Of a stretch of DNA of 64,000 nucleotides, positions 11,112-23,594 are shown one piece after another (position 1 is the first letter of the stretch; every line of letters starts with the position of its first letter). The DNA lies in assembly GCA_936440205.1 (NCBI GenBank), contig OW387150.1, forward strand, positions 31,605,795 to 31,669,794, read 5' to 3'. The DNA comes from Lepidonotus clava (taxonomy: Eukaryota > Annelida > Polychaeta > Phyllodocida > Polynoidae). A program made the translations under genes and the position numbers. The notes beneath the pieces were generated by a model, which saw nothing but the letters and a program-made list of their open reading frames with translations, made no database searches and was not told the origin of the DNA.

Positions 11112-11127
11112 CAACAAGACCCCTGAC
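11112..11127 (+). repeat. Right target-site duplication of the PLE
   Basis: This is the second copy of CAACAAGACCCCTGAC and marks the 3' edge of the insertion at 11111. Confidence 0.75.
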
Positions 11128-11379
11128 GTCAATGTGTATGCAAAGATACCTTAAATTTAATTAGATTTAAGAGATTCAATTTCCTTTTCCTATCAGGGTA
11201 ACCAGCGTGGAAATGAAAACAGAGAAAATGACTTTCCTTAGTTTTTCAATGTTACCAGTTACCAGATGATAGGCATGAATGTGAGGTATCAAATTTATTC
11301 TGTTAAACTAGAAACCACTTTCTTTGAAGGCAAAATCTGGTACAGGGAGTATGTTGAAGAGAGCTCCATTGCCCATTTT

Positions 11380-12925
11380 CAGATGTTTGACCTTCTTTCA
11401 GACAACCTTGACCTTGGCCTAAGGGTGTGATCATTATTTTGTCTCAAAGACCATGTAGCCTGGCAAGTTTTCCCAAAATAAAGAGCTCATATTAAAGAAA
11501 CACCTACGTGCAAACCAATAGATATACAGATTCATGGGGCAAAACAGACATCTGGCTAAATCCCTCCCATTTCAGGTTTTTGTCCTTATTACCATGGTAA
11601 CAGCATCAGCTAGATTCTTACAACCATTATGAAATGTATGCTATAGACCTGCACAAGTTTTCGACATTTTAGAATGCAACTAATACAAAGAAAATCCGCT
11701 GGTCCAACCTAAAAGAACAGTATTTCTTTCCAACTTATATTCAGGAAATACTTACAACTATGGGACAGGGGCCTCCCATTAAGTATGTAAGCACCAAGGG
11801 AGGAGGGGGTTCTGGGATTTGAAAAAATATGTGTACGTTCCTGTACAAATCCTGTACAATGCATATTTTGGCCCTGGTGGGTGGGGGGTCTGAAATGTGC
11901 ATTGGTACTAAATGGAAGACCCCCAAGTCAACAAACATACAGATTTATTGTACAGACCTCCTCCTGAATACCTCTCTATTACAGGTTTCTGTCCTGAGGG
12001 ACCTCAGTGACCTTGACATTGACACAAGGTCAAAATCTCAATCAAAATATGTCCACCACCCGTGTGCTTGTTTGATCATAATTTGGTACTGATGTGATGA
12101 AAACTTTTCAAGTTATCAACAATTGAGTGACTTACCCTTATGATTTGTATAAATCCCATGGTCCTGCTGAAAACCTCACTATTTCAGGTTTTTTTCCTGG
12201 TTACCATGGTAACAATGTCATTAAAGTTATTGAAACCATTTTGAAATGTAAGCTATAGGCCTACACAAGTTTTTACCATCTAGGAATAATAGATTAATTA
12301 AGAATATATACCTGTAACTAGGGCTTTATTGGGGTACTCGGACTCATTTTTGTCAAATTTCCATATTTGACCTTCCAAACAGTGACCTTGACCTAGGGTC
12401 AAGGTCAAAGTTCGAAATTAAAATAAATCTACCACTCATGTGCATGTTTGATGAAAGTTTGGTACTGATACGATGAAAACTTTTCAAGTTATTAACAATT
12501 CAGTGATTCACCCTTATAATTTTTTTAAATTCCACGGTCCTGCTGAAAACCTCACTATTTCAGGTTTTTGTCCTGGTTACCATGGTAACAATGTCATTAA
12601 AATTATTGCATCCATTTTGAAATGTAACCTATAGGCCTACAGAAGTTTTTTACATCTTGAAATAATATATGAAGTTAGAACTAGATCTGTAACTAAGGCT
12701 TAATTGTGGTACTCTGACTCATTTTAGTCAAATTTCCATATTTGACCTTCCAAACAGTGACCTTGACCTTTGGTCAAGGTCAAAATTTCAAAATTAAAAT
12801 AAGGCCACCACACATGTGCACGTTCGACAATAATTTGGTACTGATACGATGAAAACTTTTCAAGTTATTAACAATTAAGTGATTTACCCTTATAATTCGT
12901 AAAAATTCCACGGTAACCATGGTAA
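11380..12925. repeat. 375-bp tandem repeat array with AGGTCA palindromes
   Basis: The palindrome TGACCTTGACC-3 bp-GGTCAAGGTCA lies at 12383-12407 and 12758-12782, and a decayed form lies at 12008; the spacing is exactly 375 bp. The segments around them also repeat: GGTACTGATACGATGAAAAC, then CCTGCTGAAAACCTCACTAT, then GGTTACCATGGTAACAATG, then TATAGGCCTACA. A more diverged first unit starts near 11380. It is separated from the others by a MITE at 11767-11924, and the last unit is cut short near 12925. Confidence 0.75.
11767..11924. mobile_element. MITE, GGGGCCTTCCATTAAGTACG family, copy 1
   Basis: The left end reads gGGGCCTCCCATTAAGTATG and the right end reads GGTACTAAATGGAAGACCCC, its inverted partner. 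The same ends occur at 14133-14304 and 28301-28394. The centre is C/G-rich and non-coding. Confidence 0.55.
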
Positions 12926-13748
12926 CAGGGTGAAAAATGCAAAATCCAGCTTGGGAACAAGCATATTCAGATTCAGCAGGTCCAAATTGTCTAAAATAGC
13001 CTTGTTCCCAACTTTTACTCAAAAATGCCGCCTAAACTTATTTTTCATAGAAATCCGACTAGACTATGATGCGGCTGTAGCCTATTTTCGCGCAGATTGT
13101 AGGTATGATGCAGCATCAGAAAATAGTTATCTTTTCAAATCCATTTTGTAAAATAACTACGGATTTCTAAATGGTTCATAAAAATGCGTATAGGCCATAC
13201 GTAGTAAGAATGCCTTGTTTTCTGAAAAACCTGAAGGGTCTAGATCTAACTGAATCATTATTAAATAAAATGCACAATTTTTGTGCATTTTCAAAAATAG
13301 AGAAAAGTAGGCCTATTAGGCCTAACCCTTTCCAGACCGCCAATGCAAATTTGGTACATATAATTATGTAGGCTACCATTAATGGTTTTCTATACCCTAC
13401 TTTTAATTCTGAATGAATTCTTTCACTTTTTTCTGCCTTATTGCTTACCCAGGTGACAACCAACAATACGCAACATTACATTTACCCAAATAATGATGAA
13501 ATATATTTCTAATACCCCCTGATTGTGCATTGATTGTTTTTTTTTTGTTAATGACGAATTCCTAAGACAGACATTATGACTTGTAATAATCCAAGGGAAT
13601 TATATCAACAGTATATTATGGAAGTTCGTATAGAAAAAATTGAAACTTTTGATGAAAAAAATATAGGAAATTTCGGAAACATAAGCGGAAAATGCGCGAA
13701 AACTAGCCACTGCCTTATTTTGTGTCATTAGTTTTCATGCAGGGGTCT
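12926..13748. other. AT-rich non-coding stretch
   Basis: No gene is recognised. TAGGCCTA-type words are frequent (for example near 13310-13325). Short frames on both strands show no motif. Confidence 0.3.
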
Positions 13749-13933
13749 TAAGGTGGCCACACACTAGGCCCTTAAGACCCGATCCGACCTGAGATCACAT
13801 ACGATCCAGCACACACTGATAAGATCGTCGCATAGCGTCGGGGAGCGTCGGGAAAATATTCAACTTGTCAGATATTCCCGACCGTCTGCGACCGTCGGGT
13901 CGTAGTGCGTCGTATGGTCTGTGGCCGCCTTTA
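13749..13933. mobile_element. MITE with TAAGGTGGCCACACAC inverted ends
   Basis: Left end TAAGGTGGCCACACAC and right end GTCTGTGGCCGCCTTTA are imperfect inverted repeats. The inside is CpG-rich (GTCGTCGCATAGCGTCGGG and its inverted relatives) and non-coding. Confidence 0.6.
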
Positions 13934-14132
13934 GACCTAGTCGGTTTCAAGTTTATTTTGAGCGGCATCTGACCCATTACACCTAAGCGCAAAAACGTGC
14001 TACACTACTATAATTATGAGAGTAAGGACCTATCATCAACATTTTGCAGACACGTACGCTTCTCCAAATGCTGCTGATCCCACAGCTGAAACAGACTCAC
14101 TTTTTGTTGTTGTAATAGATCTAATGGGACAG

Positions 14133-14304
14133 TTAGGGGCCTTCCATTAAGTACGTACGGACATTTTCAAAAATCTCAGACCCCCCCACCCCGCCTCAGG
14201 CAAAAATACGCATTGAATATGTACTAGCATGTACGCACATTTTCAAAAATCTCAGACCCCCCCTCCCCCCCTTTTTGCGTATGTACTAAATGGAAGGCCC
14301 CTTA
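14133..14304. mobile_element. MITE, GGGGCCTTCCATTAAGTACG family, copy 2
   Basis: Ends TTAGGGGCCTTCCATTAAGT and ACTAAATGGAAGGCCCCTTA are inverted repeats. Inside, CATTTTCAAAAATCTCAGAC followed by a C run occurs twice in tandem (about 14162 and 14242). Confidence 0.65.
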
Positions 14305-14953
14305 CGGAAATCTTGATTTTAACAGACACAGTCTGGATATTTAAAATGATATTACTGAAACACAATGATGATATTGACAGTGCATGGCCATATTGGAAAA
14401 ATATAGGCCCATCCCTTTATCTCTAACAGTTATATCTTTACCAAGCCTAAAGCAAAGGCAATATAAAATAACAAACCAAAAGAAAAAAGAACATTGTTTT
14501 GGCAAATGTTTACGTTGCAGCTTTATTGTAATACTCTTCATATAAAACATATTCGGAAACATTAGGGTAGGAGAAGCTTTATATCACAACATAATGCAAA
14601 CAATTTAAGCATTCAAACAATGGAATGAAGGAAAACATACTGAACCACATGAGATTATGAATATTGTGAATACATCGGAGAATACATGTTATGAATAACC
14701 GCTGTGAATATGATTGGATGAAATGTAAATTACAAGAAGACAATAGATAGAAGGGTGTGATGAACGTTAAAATGTAATATAGATAAAAGAACACAGGGCA
14801 TCACCTCAGTGGTCAACGTGATGGTGGAGGATAATCCCATATTGTTTGTGTTGGGTCAGTCAGTCGTCCAGTTTTGTCAATCATTTTTCATGAAGAAATT
14901 CATAGAAACTTAAAAAATAGAAAAAAAAGAAAAAGGAGGTTTCAGGGAGGCTG

Positions 14954-15292
14954 GTTATACGCGCGGCCGTCGCGTACGCGGCCGTCGCGTATATAGAATT
15001 TCTTACATACGCGGACACAAAGTTGCGCATACAGATCATATATATGCAGAAATTAGAATAAAACATATAAATAAGAAAAGAAAAGGGGGGTTCGGGGGCT
15101 TAGCCCCCGATTTACTAATGATATTACATGTATGTTGAAAAAAAGAGGTACCTCCGCGTACATTATTGTACTTGTATGCACGGACTTTCCGATCCCGCGT
15201 ATATAGGTCTACCAGTGTGCGCGGACCTGACATCCGCGTATACAAGTAATTGTGTCTACGCGGCCTTCTGATGCTAAGTCCGCGTGTATAAT
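14954..15292. repeat. CpG-rich inverted-repeat element with CGCGTATA words
   Basis: The left end TTATACGCGCGGC and the right end GTCCGCGTGTATAA face each other. GGCCGTCGCGTA is repeated twice at the left, and CCGCGTATA-type words recur at 15172-15245. No coding potential is seen. It is probably an old MITE-like element. Confidence 0.4.
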
Positions 15293-15362
15293 TCCACCCG
15301 GTTTCAGGGGCACAGCTACTGATGTCTAACCAATATTTACAACATAATTATAATATTCAACA

Positions 15363-15644
15363 GGGCCCGACGGCTCGTAGCTCCGTAGGTTGATTAGGAG
15401 TGACTATCATGATTATCTAATCGTCCTTAATCATCAACTTAATTTACCTCATGAGTTAGATTAAATATTTGGTCGCTAATCATGATTAAGGGCAGATCTG
15501 ATTAAGGGCAAACCAATGAAACTGCTTGTCTCAAATGTCCTTGGGTGAGTTACGAGCCGTTTCTGTTGATGATGATTAGCACTAATCACCTAACTTAATT
15601 AAGAACGTTCGGCGTGATTAGCAATGTTACGAGCCGTCGGGCCC
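15363..15644. mobile_element. MITE with 17-bp perfect GGGCCCGACGGCTCGTA ends
   Basis: GGGCCCGACGGCTCGTA at 15363-15379 is the exact reverse complement of 15628-15644. The interior is rich in GATTA/TAATC words (for example CTAATCATGATTAAGGGC) that also pair with each other. Confidence 0.7.
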
Positions 15645-16785
15645 AGAACTCAATAATTAAATCAATATTCTTGTTTGAAAAGTATCATTGTAATTATTGT
15701 ACACACTTTGACCGTCGGTGCCCACCGACTCTAATCTCTCCATGTTGTTGTTAGTTGACCAGCGAATGGCAGCCAAACACAGACGTCATGATTATAGTAA
15801 AAGGGATAAAAGTGCACAGTGAAGATAGATAATACAACCATGAAGACATAGGTCCATTGCAGTAACTGTCAATGAAAGCTTTGCTATTACTTTTATTATC
15901 ATTGCTATTCTTATCGTTATCGCCATAGTTAACTTTATCATCATATCATCATGAGCCATGTTTTCGTAACTACGCAGGGTCATCAGGTGATTTTTGATTA
16001 CTGTTTCATCATTAGTAATTATGTCCACAACAAAAAGTATCTACATTTAATAATTCTCCTTATGGGTATGTATATATATATTTCAATGACATTACTTTTT
16101 GTGAAATATATAGAATCTCAAAATATGAGACCTTAACAAAATTCACATCATTTGCCTAATCAGTTACGAGGTATGGCCCCTGATCATCATCTTCATTAGT
16201 ACATATCCTAATTTCAAGTTGAGTTTAGGTTTTGTGTTGCAAGAAATCAATACAAACAGCAAAAATATAATTTTGTACACAACATGTGATGGTGCTTTTA
16301 GCTAGGTAACACAGACACGGGAATTATCACAATATTTTACATGTATATTGGCAAGAATGAGTTTATAATTAAGCCCGGGGGTGCGACTTGCATTTTCTAT
16401 GCCTGGATGTGTGTGCTATAGGTTTCTATGATAAAACACCATTTCTTCATCTCCTGAAAAATTCAACCATCATATATAAATCAAACTTAGTTTGATATCA
16501 TCTGTGGACCTGTGCCAATATATTTCAGCAAAAGAAAGTGGGTGTCACCGTGCTAATCAAAGAGCTACAACCCTCAGAAACAAAATAGTATGGTAATTCC
16601 TGTACATTCCTATGTAAACAAATTCTCTTAAAATCTCTCATTATCCCATTTTAAGTTAACATTTTTGTGAAAAAGTTGGTATTTCTTTGGAAATAAAAGA
16701 TATTTTATACATAAATACAATTTCAAGCCCCTAAGATTTTCACACCAGGTGGAGCTGGTGTGGTCAGTCCCAAATCCCTTTAAGT
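15645..16785. other. Non-coding stretch downstream of the transporter gene
   Basis: This lies 3' of the minus-strand gene and probably includes its 3' UTR next to 16786. I see no clear minus-strand AATAAA close to the stop. No other gene is recognised. Confidence 0.35.
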
Positions 16786-16906
16786 TCATATGTTGCTTTC
16801 AAACACATAGCCTGGGTTGGAGAGACCGATGTCTAGACCACTGGTCTCTGTTGGTGCTGTGCTGCTGTCTGCGGGCAGTGCTGGGTCAGGAACGTGCACA
16901 AGGCGA
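16786..16906 (-). CDS. SLC22-like gene, exon 12 (C-terminal tail)
   Basis: It encodes a 39-residue cytosolic tail ([20 protein letters not shown] then [19 protein letters not shown]) and a TGA stop at 16786-16788. The acceptor is ttccag. The phase matches exon 11 (AG|T, Ser). Confidence 0.85.
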
Positions 16907-19900
16907 CTGGAATTAGGGTAAAACATGATAATAAGTATCACTGAAACATCAAATAAACATTATTTCAAAGCTGTGAGTAATTAAGAATCACAATTAACAA
17001 TTATTCACAATATTTGAGATAATTCGGTTATGTATAGATATAGCTAGATTATAAGAGATCTATTATCTCTGTTAAGATGAAAGATTGTCAATGAAGTTCT
17101 TTATGTATCTAGCAGAAGGTGCAAGGCCTCCATGGCTACTCATGAAATAGTTATGCAATCTATCAAATTCAAATAATCTACAAAATCTAGTGAAATTTAG
17201 CGTTTAATACAGAGGAAACTCGTGCCTGGTGACCTCAATTGCTGTTCATTTTGAAATAATATCAGGGGCCTGTTTCACAATAAACCTTAAATTACCCTCA
17301 TCGTAGTTACATGATTTTTGTTTTTGCTCACGTGAGTTTGGGTGGAATGACAGGAGTTTTAGTTGGATTTATGGGAGTTTTCGGTCAATGTTACACAAGT
17401 TTTGGGTCGATTTACACGAGTTTTGTTATGAAACAGTCATGTACGAGAGTTTCAAACTTGCATACAGTTTCCGCAAGGGTACATAAAACCTCCATAACTA
17501 TGGAGGTTGTTATAAAACAGGCCATATATATATATATGTAGTCCTCAGTGGCCCGTTGCACAATAGAATTTCGTTGTGAGGATCAAGTTAAGATATCTTA
17601 GCAAAAAGTTTCGTTGTTATGATTTTACAAAAATGATAATATCACTGGTTCTAATTAATGGAATTTAATTCTGTAAATTGATGTAAAAAGGGGAAAAAAT
17701 AGAGAAAATTCAGTAAAAGTTACAGCTATCTGGGGGAATTCTAAATATAGAAAGATACATAAAAGATCGTTTTTACGGAAATTTTATTTTTGATAATAAT
17801 ATTAATTTAGTTGTCACGAAACTCATTGTGCAACGGGCCACAGACTGTGACTGACCTGGGGAAGTTCTCGCCATCCGCAATGGTTTCTGGGAGTTGCTGG
17901 TTTCTGGTTTCTGGTAGGAGTAAGGCGAGCAGTCCGGCCAGGATGGACAGCACTCCGAAGCTGATGTTAGGGACGTGGAACCCCTGACGGGTGGTACAAT
18001 GAGTAAAACATAACTATGGAATATTGCTATACATCTTTTCCATGACCCTGCGCAATGCCCTTCTCATAATACAATGTGCTGAGGATTTAGGCAAAGGTAA
18101 ACTTGGTCTCTTCACTGCGTAAAGGGTTATAGAGAGGGTTATTTGGAACCGTATGCTGCAACACCACACAACACTATTAAAGAGGTAAAAGTACACTACT
18201 AAACCCGGCCCATACGGTACACAGGTTCTGCCGTAGGGGTGAGGGTGAGGTTCCTTGAACGACTTTTGCTTATAATTACCATGATTTTAACATAAAAAGG
18301 GGGATAGCGAGGTTCACCAGGTGGAACTTTTCAACAAATTCTTTGAATATTCTAGGGTTTTTACATTGAATTTTTTAAGGGAAGGTGGAACTTTTTGAAA
18401 AAATCTTTGAGAGATTTTATCGGAGTTGGGGGGTGGGGGTAGCGTCCCACGAATGAGATGAAGCTTTTGTGTAGCGATACGTGAAAATAGGATTGAAGAC
18501 GATCAATAGCTGAATAGGGAACTGTGAACAAAGGGATGGATGCAGACAGATAGCTATAGGTTTTAGATTCAGGGAGACAAGCCAAAAAAGGGATGATCAC
18601 CACCACATGTCATCAATACGCTGGCTGAATGGGCAACTAAAGTTAAAGGGAGGCAAAAGCAACGTTGTGGTAAAATATGAAATTTTTTTGCGAACTCAAA
18701 TAACTATGAACATACATTCTAAGTGACTAACTTTAGCCATTGGTACAGTGTAAATCATGATCAGTAGCTCTAGTAGTAACTTTACTTAAATCCCATTCAT
18801 TTATGCCTGAAGACAGCAATGTTTGTAAACTAACCAATTTTGGTGGGTCACCTAATTTGACTGGGGACGAATTTTAAAATATTTAGATAAAGTTTAAGTC
18901 TGTATTCATATTCTATATTTTACCACAGGCTTAGGTTATGGCCATATTGAACATATTTCAATAGATTACTGAATTTGCACAATTTTGACCCTACATCGCT
19001 TTTGGCTCCCTCTAAGAGCCAGTAGTAATAACTTTGAAGTACTTCTGAGCAGTTCAAAGTAATATATTTCGATCCGAGTTTGGATTACAAATACAATATA
19101 CAAAATCGGGTGCATCAACATCGGCATAAGTAATACAGGCTTTAGAATTAAAGATTAAAGATTCCTCCTTACCAGTGCTAGGATGTAGGGGGCAATGATC
19201 CCTCCGATACGGGCACACAAGGACCCTGCACTCACCCCCACCGTCCGGACCACTGTGGGGAAGAGTTCGGCCGAGAAGACGTAGATGATGGCGAAGGAGG
19301 CGGCGATGCACATCTTCCCCAGCATGGCCAGCGCCACTCGAAGTGTATGTAAGGCTGGAAGAAGTATATTGCGTATTGGTATATATTTAAAACTGATAAG
19401 GCTAGCAGGGATTTATTCAAGGCCTATAGGATTCAGATACAGGATTTAGGAAACGGGGGGGGGGGGGGGGGGGGGGGTCCGCACATGGGTTAAGTACTAA
19501 AACAGCGTACATTCGTGCGCACGAAGGCGACATAATGATAATGGTGTAATGTGCTTGATGTTGATTAACAAGGATCTATTTTAGATATTGTCATTGTTAT
19601 AAACTGAAAAATTACTTGAAATTTGTATAAATTGAGCCATATTGTAATGATTTTATGTTATCCTGTATATATTTGTCACATTTGTAGGTGTAATAACTCT
19701 GAAAACCAAGGGAAACCTTGACGATTATTACTAATAAATACCTTTAAAAAAAAGAAAATTATCTTTGGCAAGTTTAAGTCCCCACCAAAAGGGTGGGGGG
19801 GGGGGGGGGGAGGGGTTGGAGTCAGGATTCTCAGGACCCCCCTGAATCCACCCTAATTAGATGTTCATAGTTAATGATTCCACCTGTCACAATTTTATTT

Positions 19901-22900
19901 TGACACAAAACAAACTGCTTTCTGTCAACCCCAGAGGGGTAAGGGGTCTGTAGATTTTGCAAATGTGTGTAGGTTCCTGTACCAATCTAATGGGTACCTC
20001 CAACCAGGGTGAGGACTGGGGGAATATGAAACTTTAAAAATGCGTACATACTAAAATTAAGAATGGGAGGCCCCATTAAACAAAGAGGATCCATGGTACA
20101 TAGTCCTCGCAACACGCCTCTCTTGGAATAGGTGTGGAGTAAACAGAAGACTTAATGTTTGTTGCCACTAGCTGATTTTGACCACAGGAAATAAAACCTT
20201 TTCTGAGTTACATTGACTATATATCCTACATATGATTTGAAAGAGAATTACAAACCCTTTTGAATGATGCATAATATGTCAATGATTAGCAAATATTTCC
20301 TAAGTTGATTTTTGAAATCGGGAGTAAAAAGAGCTAGTGAAAACACGGCCTTACACCCAGTAATGTCTCTTGCTGCTACAGTAAGAAATAAATCCCTCAA
20401 CTTTTGTTGATAAAACACCCGGTACCTAAGTCTCCCCAGAGTATGCAAGAACAGCTGATAGAAAAAGTAGCCAACAAAGATGAAGCTTCCACAACACCTG
20501 CATTTTCTCTGTAACATTAGGCCATATTCCACTACGTGGCACACAAAACAGCCTAAGACCGTGAGGTTTTAGGACTAAAGATCGCAAGTATGTCCATTTC
20601 AGGTAGGAAAGATCGTGATTAGGCGCTCCTAATAGTTACGGACATGTTGGTAGCAATCGGTAGGATTGGTCCCAACCTTCCAATTTTTGGGATCCAAAAG
20701 ATCACCAGTGATTGTGGGTGTATTCCATATGCCAATCTTAGGCAGTGTTGACCAGCACTCCCGACCTCAGGCAGATATGCCTTCAAGCGACAGAAAAAGG
20801 AGAAAAATAGCAGGATCATGAGCCAAACACTGTGTTGTTAAATACTTACCCCCAGTGTGGTTTGGTACAGCTACAATCAGTAGTAGAAAGATGCCCCCAG
20901 CCACCATAGTCCCTGCCACACTCCTCTTCCTGCCCAGGTACCGGAGACCGATCTGACAGAAGACGTAGGCCGGGATCTCCACCAGCGCCGAGAACACAAA
21001 GTTCACATAGTCGTTACCCCCCAGGCGACCTGTGTTCAGCGATAACCCATAGTAAACTAAACTGTTCACAAACCTGGAAAATAAGGAAGGTAATATTGTG
21101 AGTTCATATAATTGTGCCTTGCTGTTTCTGGGCTAGGACAAAACAGGGGGTTATTTATGTAAGGGTAATGAATTTGTTTATTGAACCTGAGGTTGGTAGT
21201 TATTGATAAGCCAATGTTAAACTAAGAAAATCTGTGATATAAACAGTTTTTTTTAAAATATTGATAACAAATAACTTAATTTAATTAATAAAATGATAAG
21301 CAAATCTGTATTAAACATTGATGTCCTTGAACTAGAAGACGGATACCTGTATTTTTCATATAATAATGATAAATTGATCGACAAGAAAATTAATATGAAT
21401 GGAAACCAAAATAAAGGGGTACACTAAATTGAAATATAGTTACAAACTGAGCGAAATAGTACAACGATAATTTGTCTGCCTTAATCAAAGCAGATCTAGA
21501 AAGATCAATTTGATAATCCAATAATTATTACAACACCCTTAGGAGATTCTACTGAAGTTAAGGCTAGCTTTCCACATGTGTGAATACTTCACCACTGGCT
21601 TGATTTAGACTCATTGAATGTAACTTTTTTGAAATGTATTGTAGGAAGATCATGCTTTAGAATGCCATGACACTACTTTAGATATTCTAACTTCTGTAAC
21701 AACCTACAACAAATGCTATCTTCTTACTTACCAATTGAAACATAAGTTTAGGGTCCGCCACCTTAATCGGGGAAAGCGGAACAGATCCCATATGTAGGCT
21801 CGTGCGCCAACCTATACAGCAATAAAGAAAAACGAAATCAAAACCAAAACCAATATACCAACTTGAATATGTTGATCCTCGAATTATTCTTTCTGATTAT
21901 TCGTAGGGACAGAAAAGCAATTCAATGTTTTACAGACACTTTACCTATTGCGAGAATTGATTCATTCAAGATAGCTTGTGAAGTTAGGTAGAAAAATCAA
22001 CCTTTCATATATATCGATTCGGAGCAATTTCGCAATGTAATGCTCTATCAATATCTGTACAATGGAGACAGTGGGATAATGAAATGATATTGGATGAACT
22101 GAAAAACATTAAATGTATATCGTATGTCACTAACTGACAGGGAAGGGTCAGTTTAAGTTCAATTACAAAATATTATTTCATAATGATATGAATGACAATA
22201 ACAAATTAAAGAAAAATTACTTTCTCTCGTCTCTCACCTTTATCTCAACATCGATTTTGTCAGGAAGCTCAACCTTATTAACTTTGGCCATCTTTCTTAC
22301 TATAACATCGGCTCGTTCGTGTTTGTTTCTAGAGTACAGCCAACGAGGGGACTCTGGAAGGATACTGAAACAGAGGGAATTAGCTAATTATTTCATTAAA
22401 ACATAATTCTGAAGTTATCATTGTTCCTTGCAATACATATTTATTTGATTTTATGTCTTATGATTTTCCTGAAAAGAATTACAATAATGTCATTGTTAAA
22501 ATCTATTTATAATTGAGAATAATATAAACATGAATCCCTGTATCCCAGATAACCAATCGATGGAGTGGACTATTGGGTCGTTTCTGCCACACACAAAGCC
22601 TCCTTAGAATGCATATGCTTTTCATGAACTGCAAGCTATACAATATATACATAGCAGCTCTGCCATCAAATAGCTGTTTTTAGATTGAACACTGATCCAG
22701 TAGAACAGCTATAATCTCTAGTTAAAAAAACATTAAAGTCATTGTTAAGTTGACGTCACTGTTGGGCCATTTTCTATAAGACAAACCATTGGTTTAAAGT
22801 GTTTTTATCTGTGATGAAAATCACACCATAGATATTAACTGTGCCATTATTTAGCCATTTACAGAGTTCAAATTTATCAAACAGAACAGAAAATTCCTTT

Positions 22901-23532
22901 TTGGAAAACGACATTGTTATTAAGTTATTGTTGTATACAAATATTTGAAGTGACCTTAAAATTATTGCTCTTAAGCTTTTCTGACCAAGTCGGCTGACAA
23001 ATCGGTGCTTAAGTCGGCCAGTTATGCCAAGATAGTTTTGCACCAAATCAAATCACCAGTCAGTGTGTTATATTAAAATGTACATGTTATATATGAACCA
23101 TTGCTAAAATCGTCCATTTGTTCAGGTAAAATCAGCTGATTTTAGCGCCGATCAGTCAGCCGACTTTGTCAGAATTACCTAGTGGGTATGTGCTTTATGA
23201 TTGGTCTTTAAGCAACATGCCACTGGCCATCTTATTTTTCATTAAAAAAATAAATTAGAATAACGTTACCAAATAAACTCACAATATGATTGGTGCGAAG
23301 AGGAGCTGGGGGACGGATATTGCTAGAGCCAGGTGCCTCCAGTCCCTGAAGCCATAGGCCGCCCCCGCCACCACCAGGTTACCGACCACCCAGAAGTACT
23401 CGATGACTATACCGGCGAAGGCCCGCCACGAGGGGCCCACCATCTCCACCCACACACACCCACACCCACACACCCACACCCACACCCACACCCACACCCA
23501 CCCACCCACACCCACACCCACCCACCCACACC

Positions 23533-23594
<62 letters not shown>

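Larger units (their letters stand above)
4693..11127 (+). mobile_element. Penelope-like retroelement (PLE) with ORF1, RT-GIY-YIG ORF2 and flanking 16-bp direct repeat
   Basis: The 16-bp word CAACAAGACCCCTGAC occurs at 4693-4708 and again at 11112-11127, and the bases beside it differ. This is what a target-site duplication looks like, and it sets the inserted element at 4709-11111 (about 6.4 kb). Inside lie a 91-bp leader, ORF1 (4800-8069), a 32-bp gap, ORF2 (8102-10550, reverse transcriptase plus GIY-YIG endonuclease) and a 3' region of about 560 bp with a hammerhead-like fold and a strong hairpin. RT fused to a C-terminal GIY-YIG nuclease is the hallmark of the Penelope/Poseidon/Neptune branch of PLEs. 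ORF1 is fully open, but ORF2 shows about one break, so this copy is probably not autonomous. The near-perfect repeats and long open frames suggest a young insertion. The clade within PLEs is not assigned. Confidence 0.85.
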
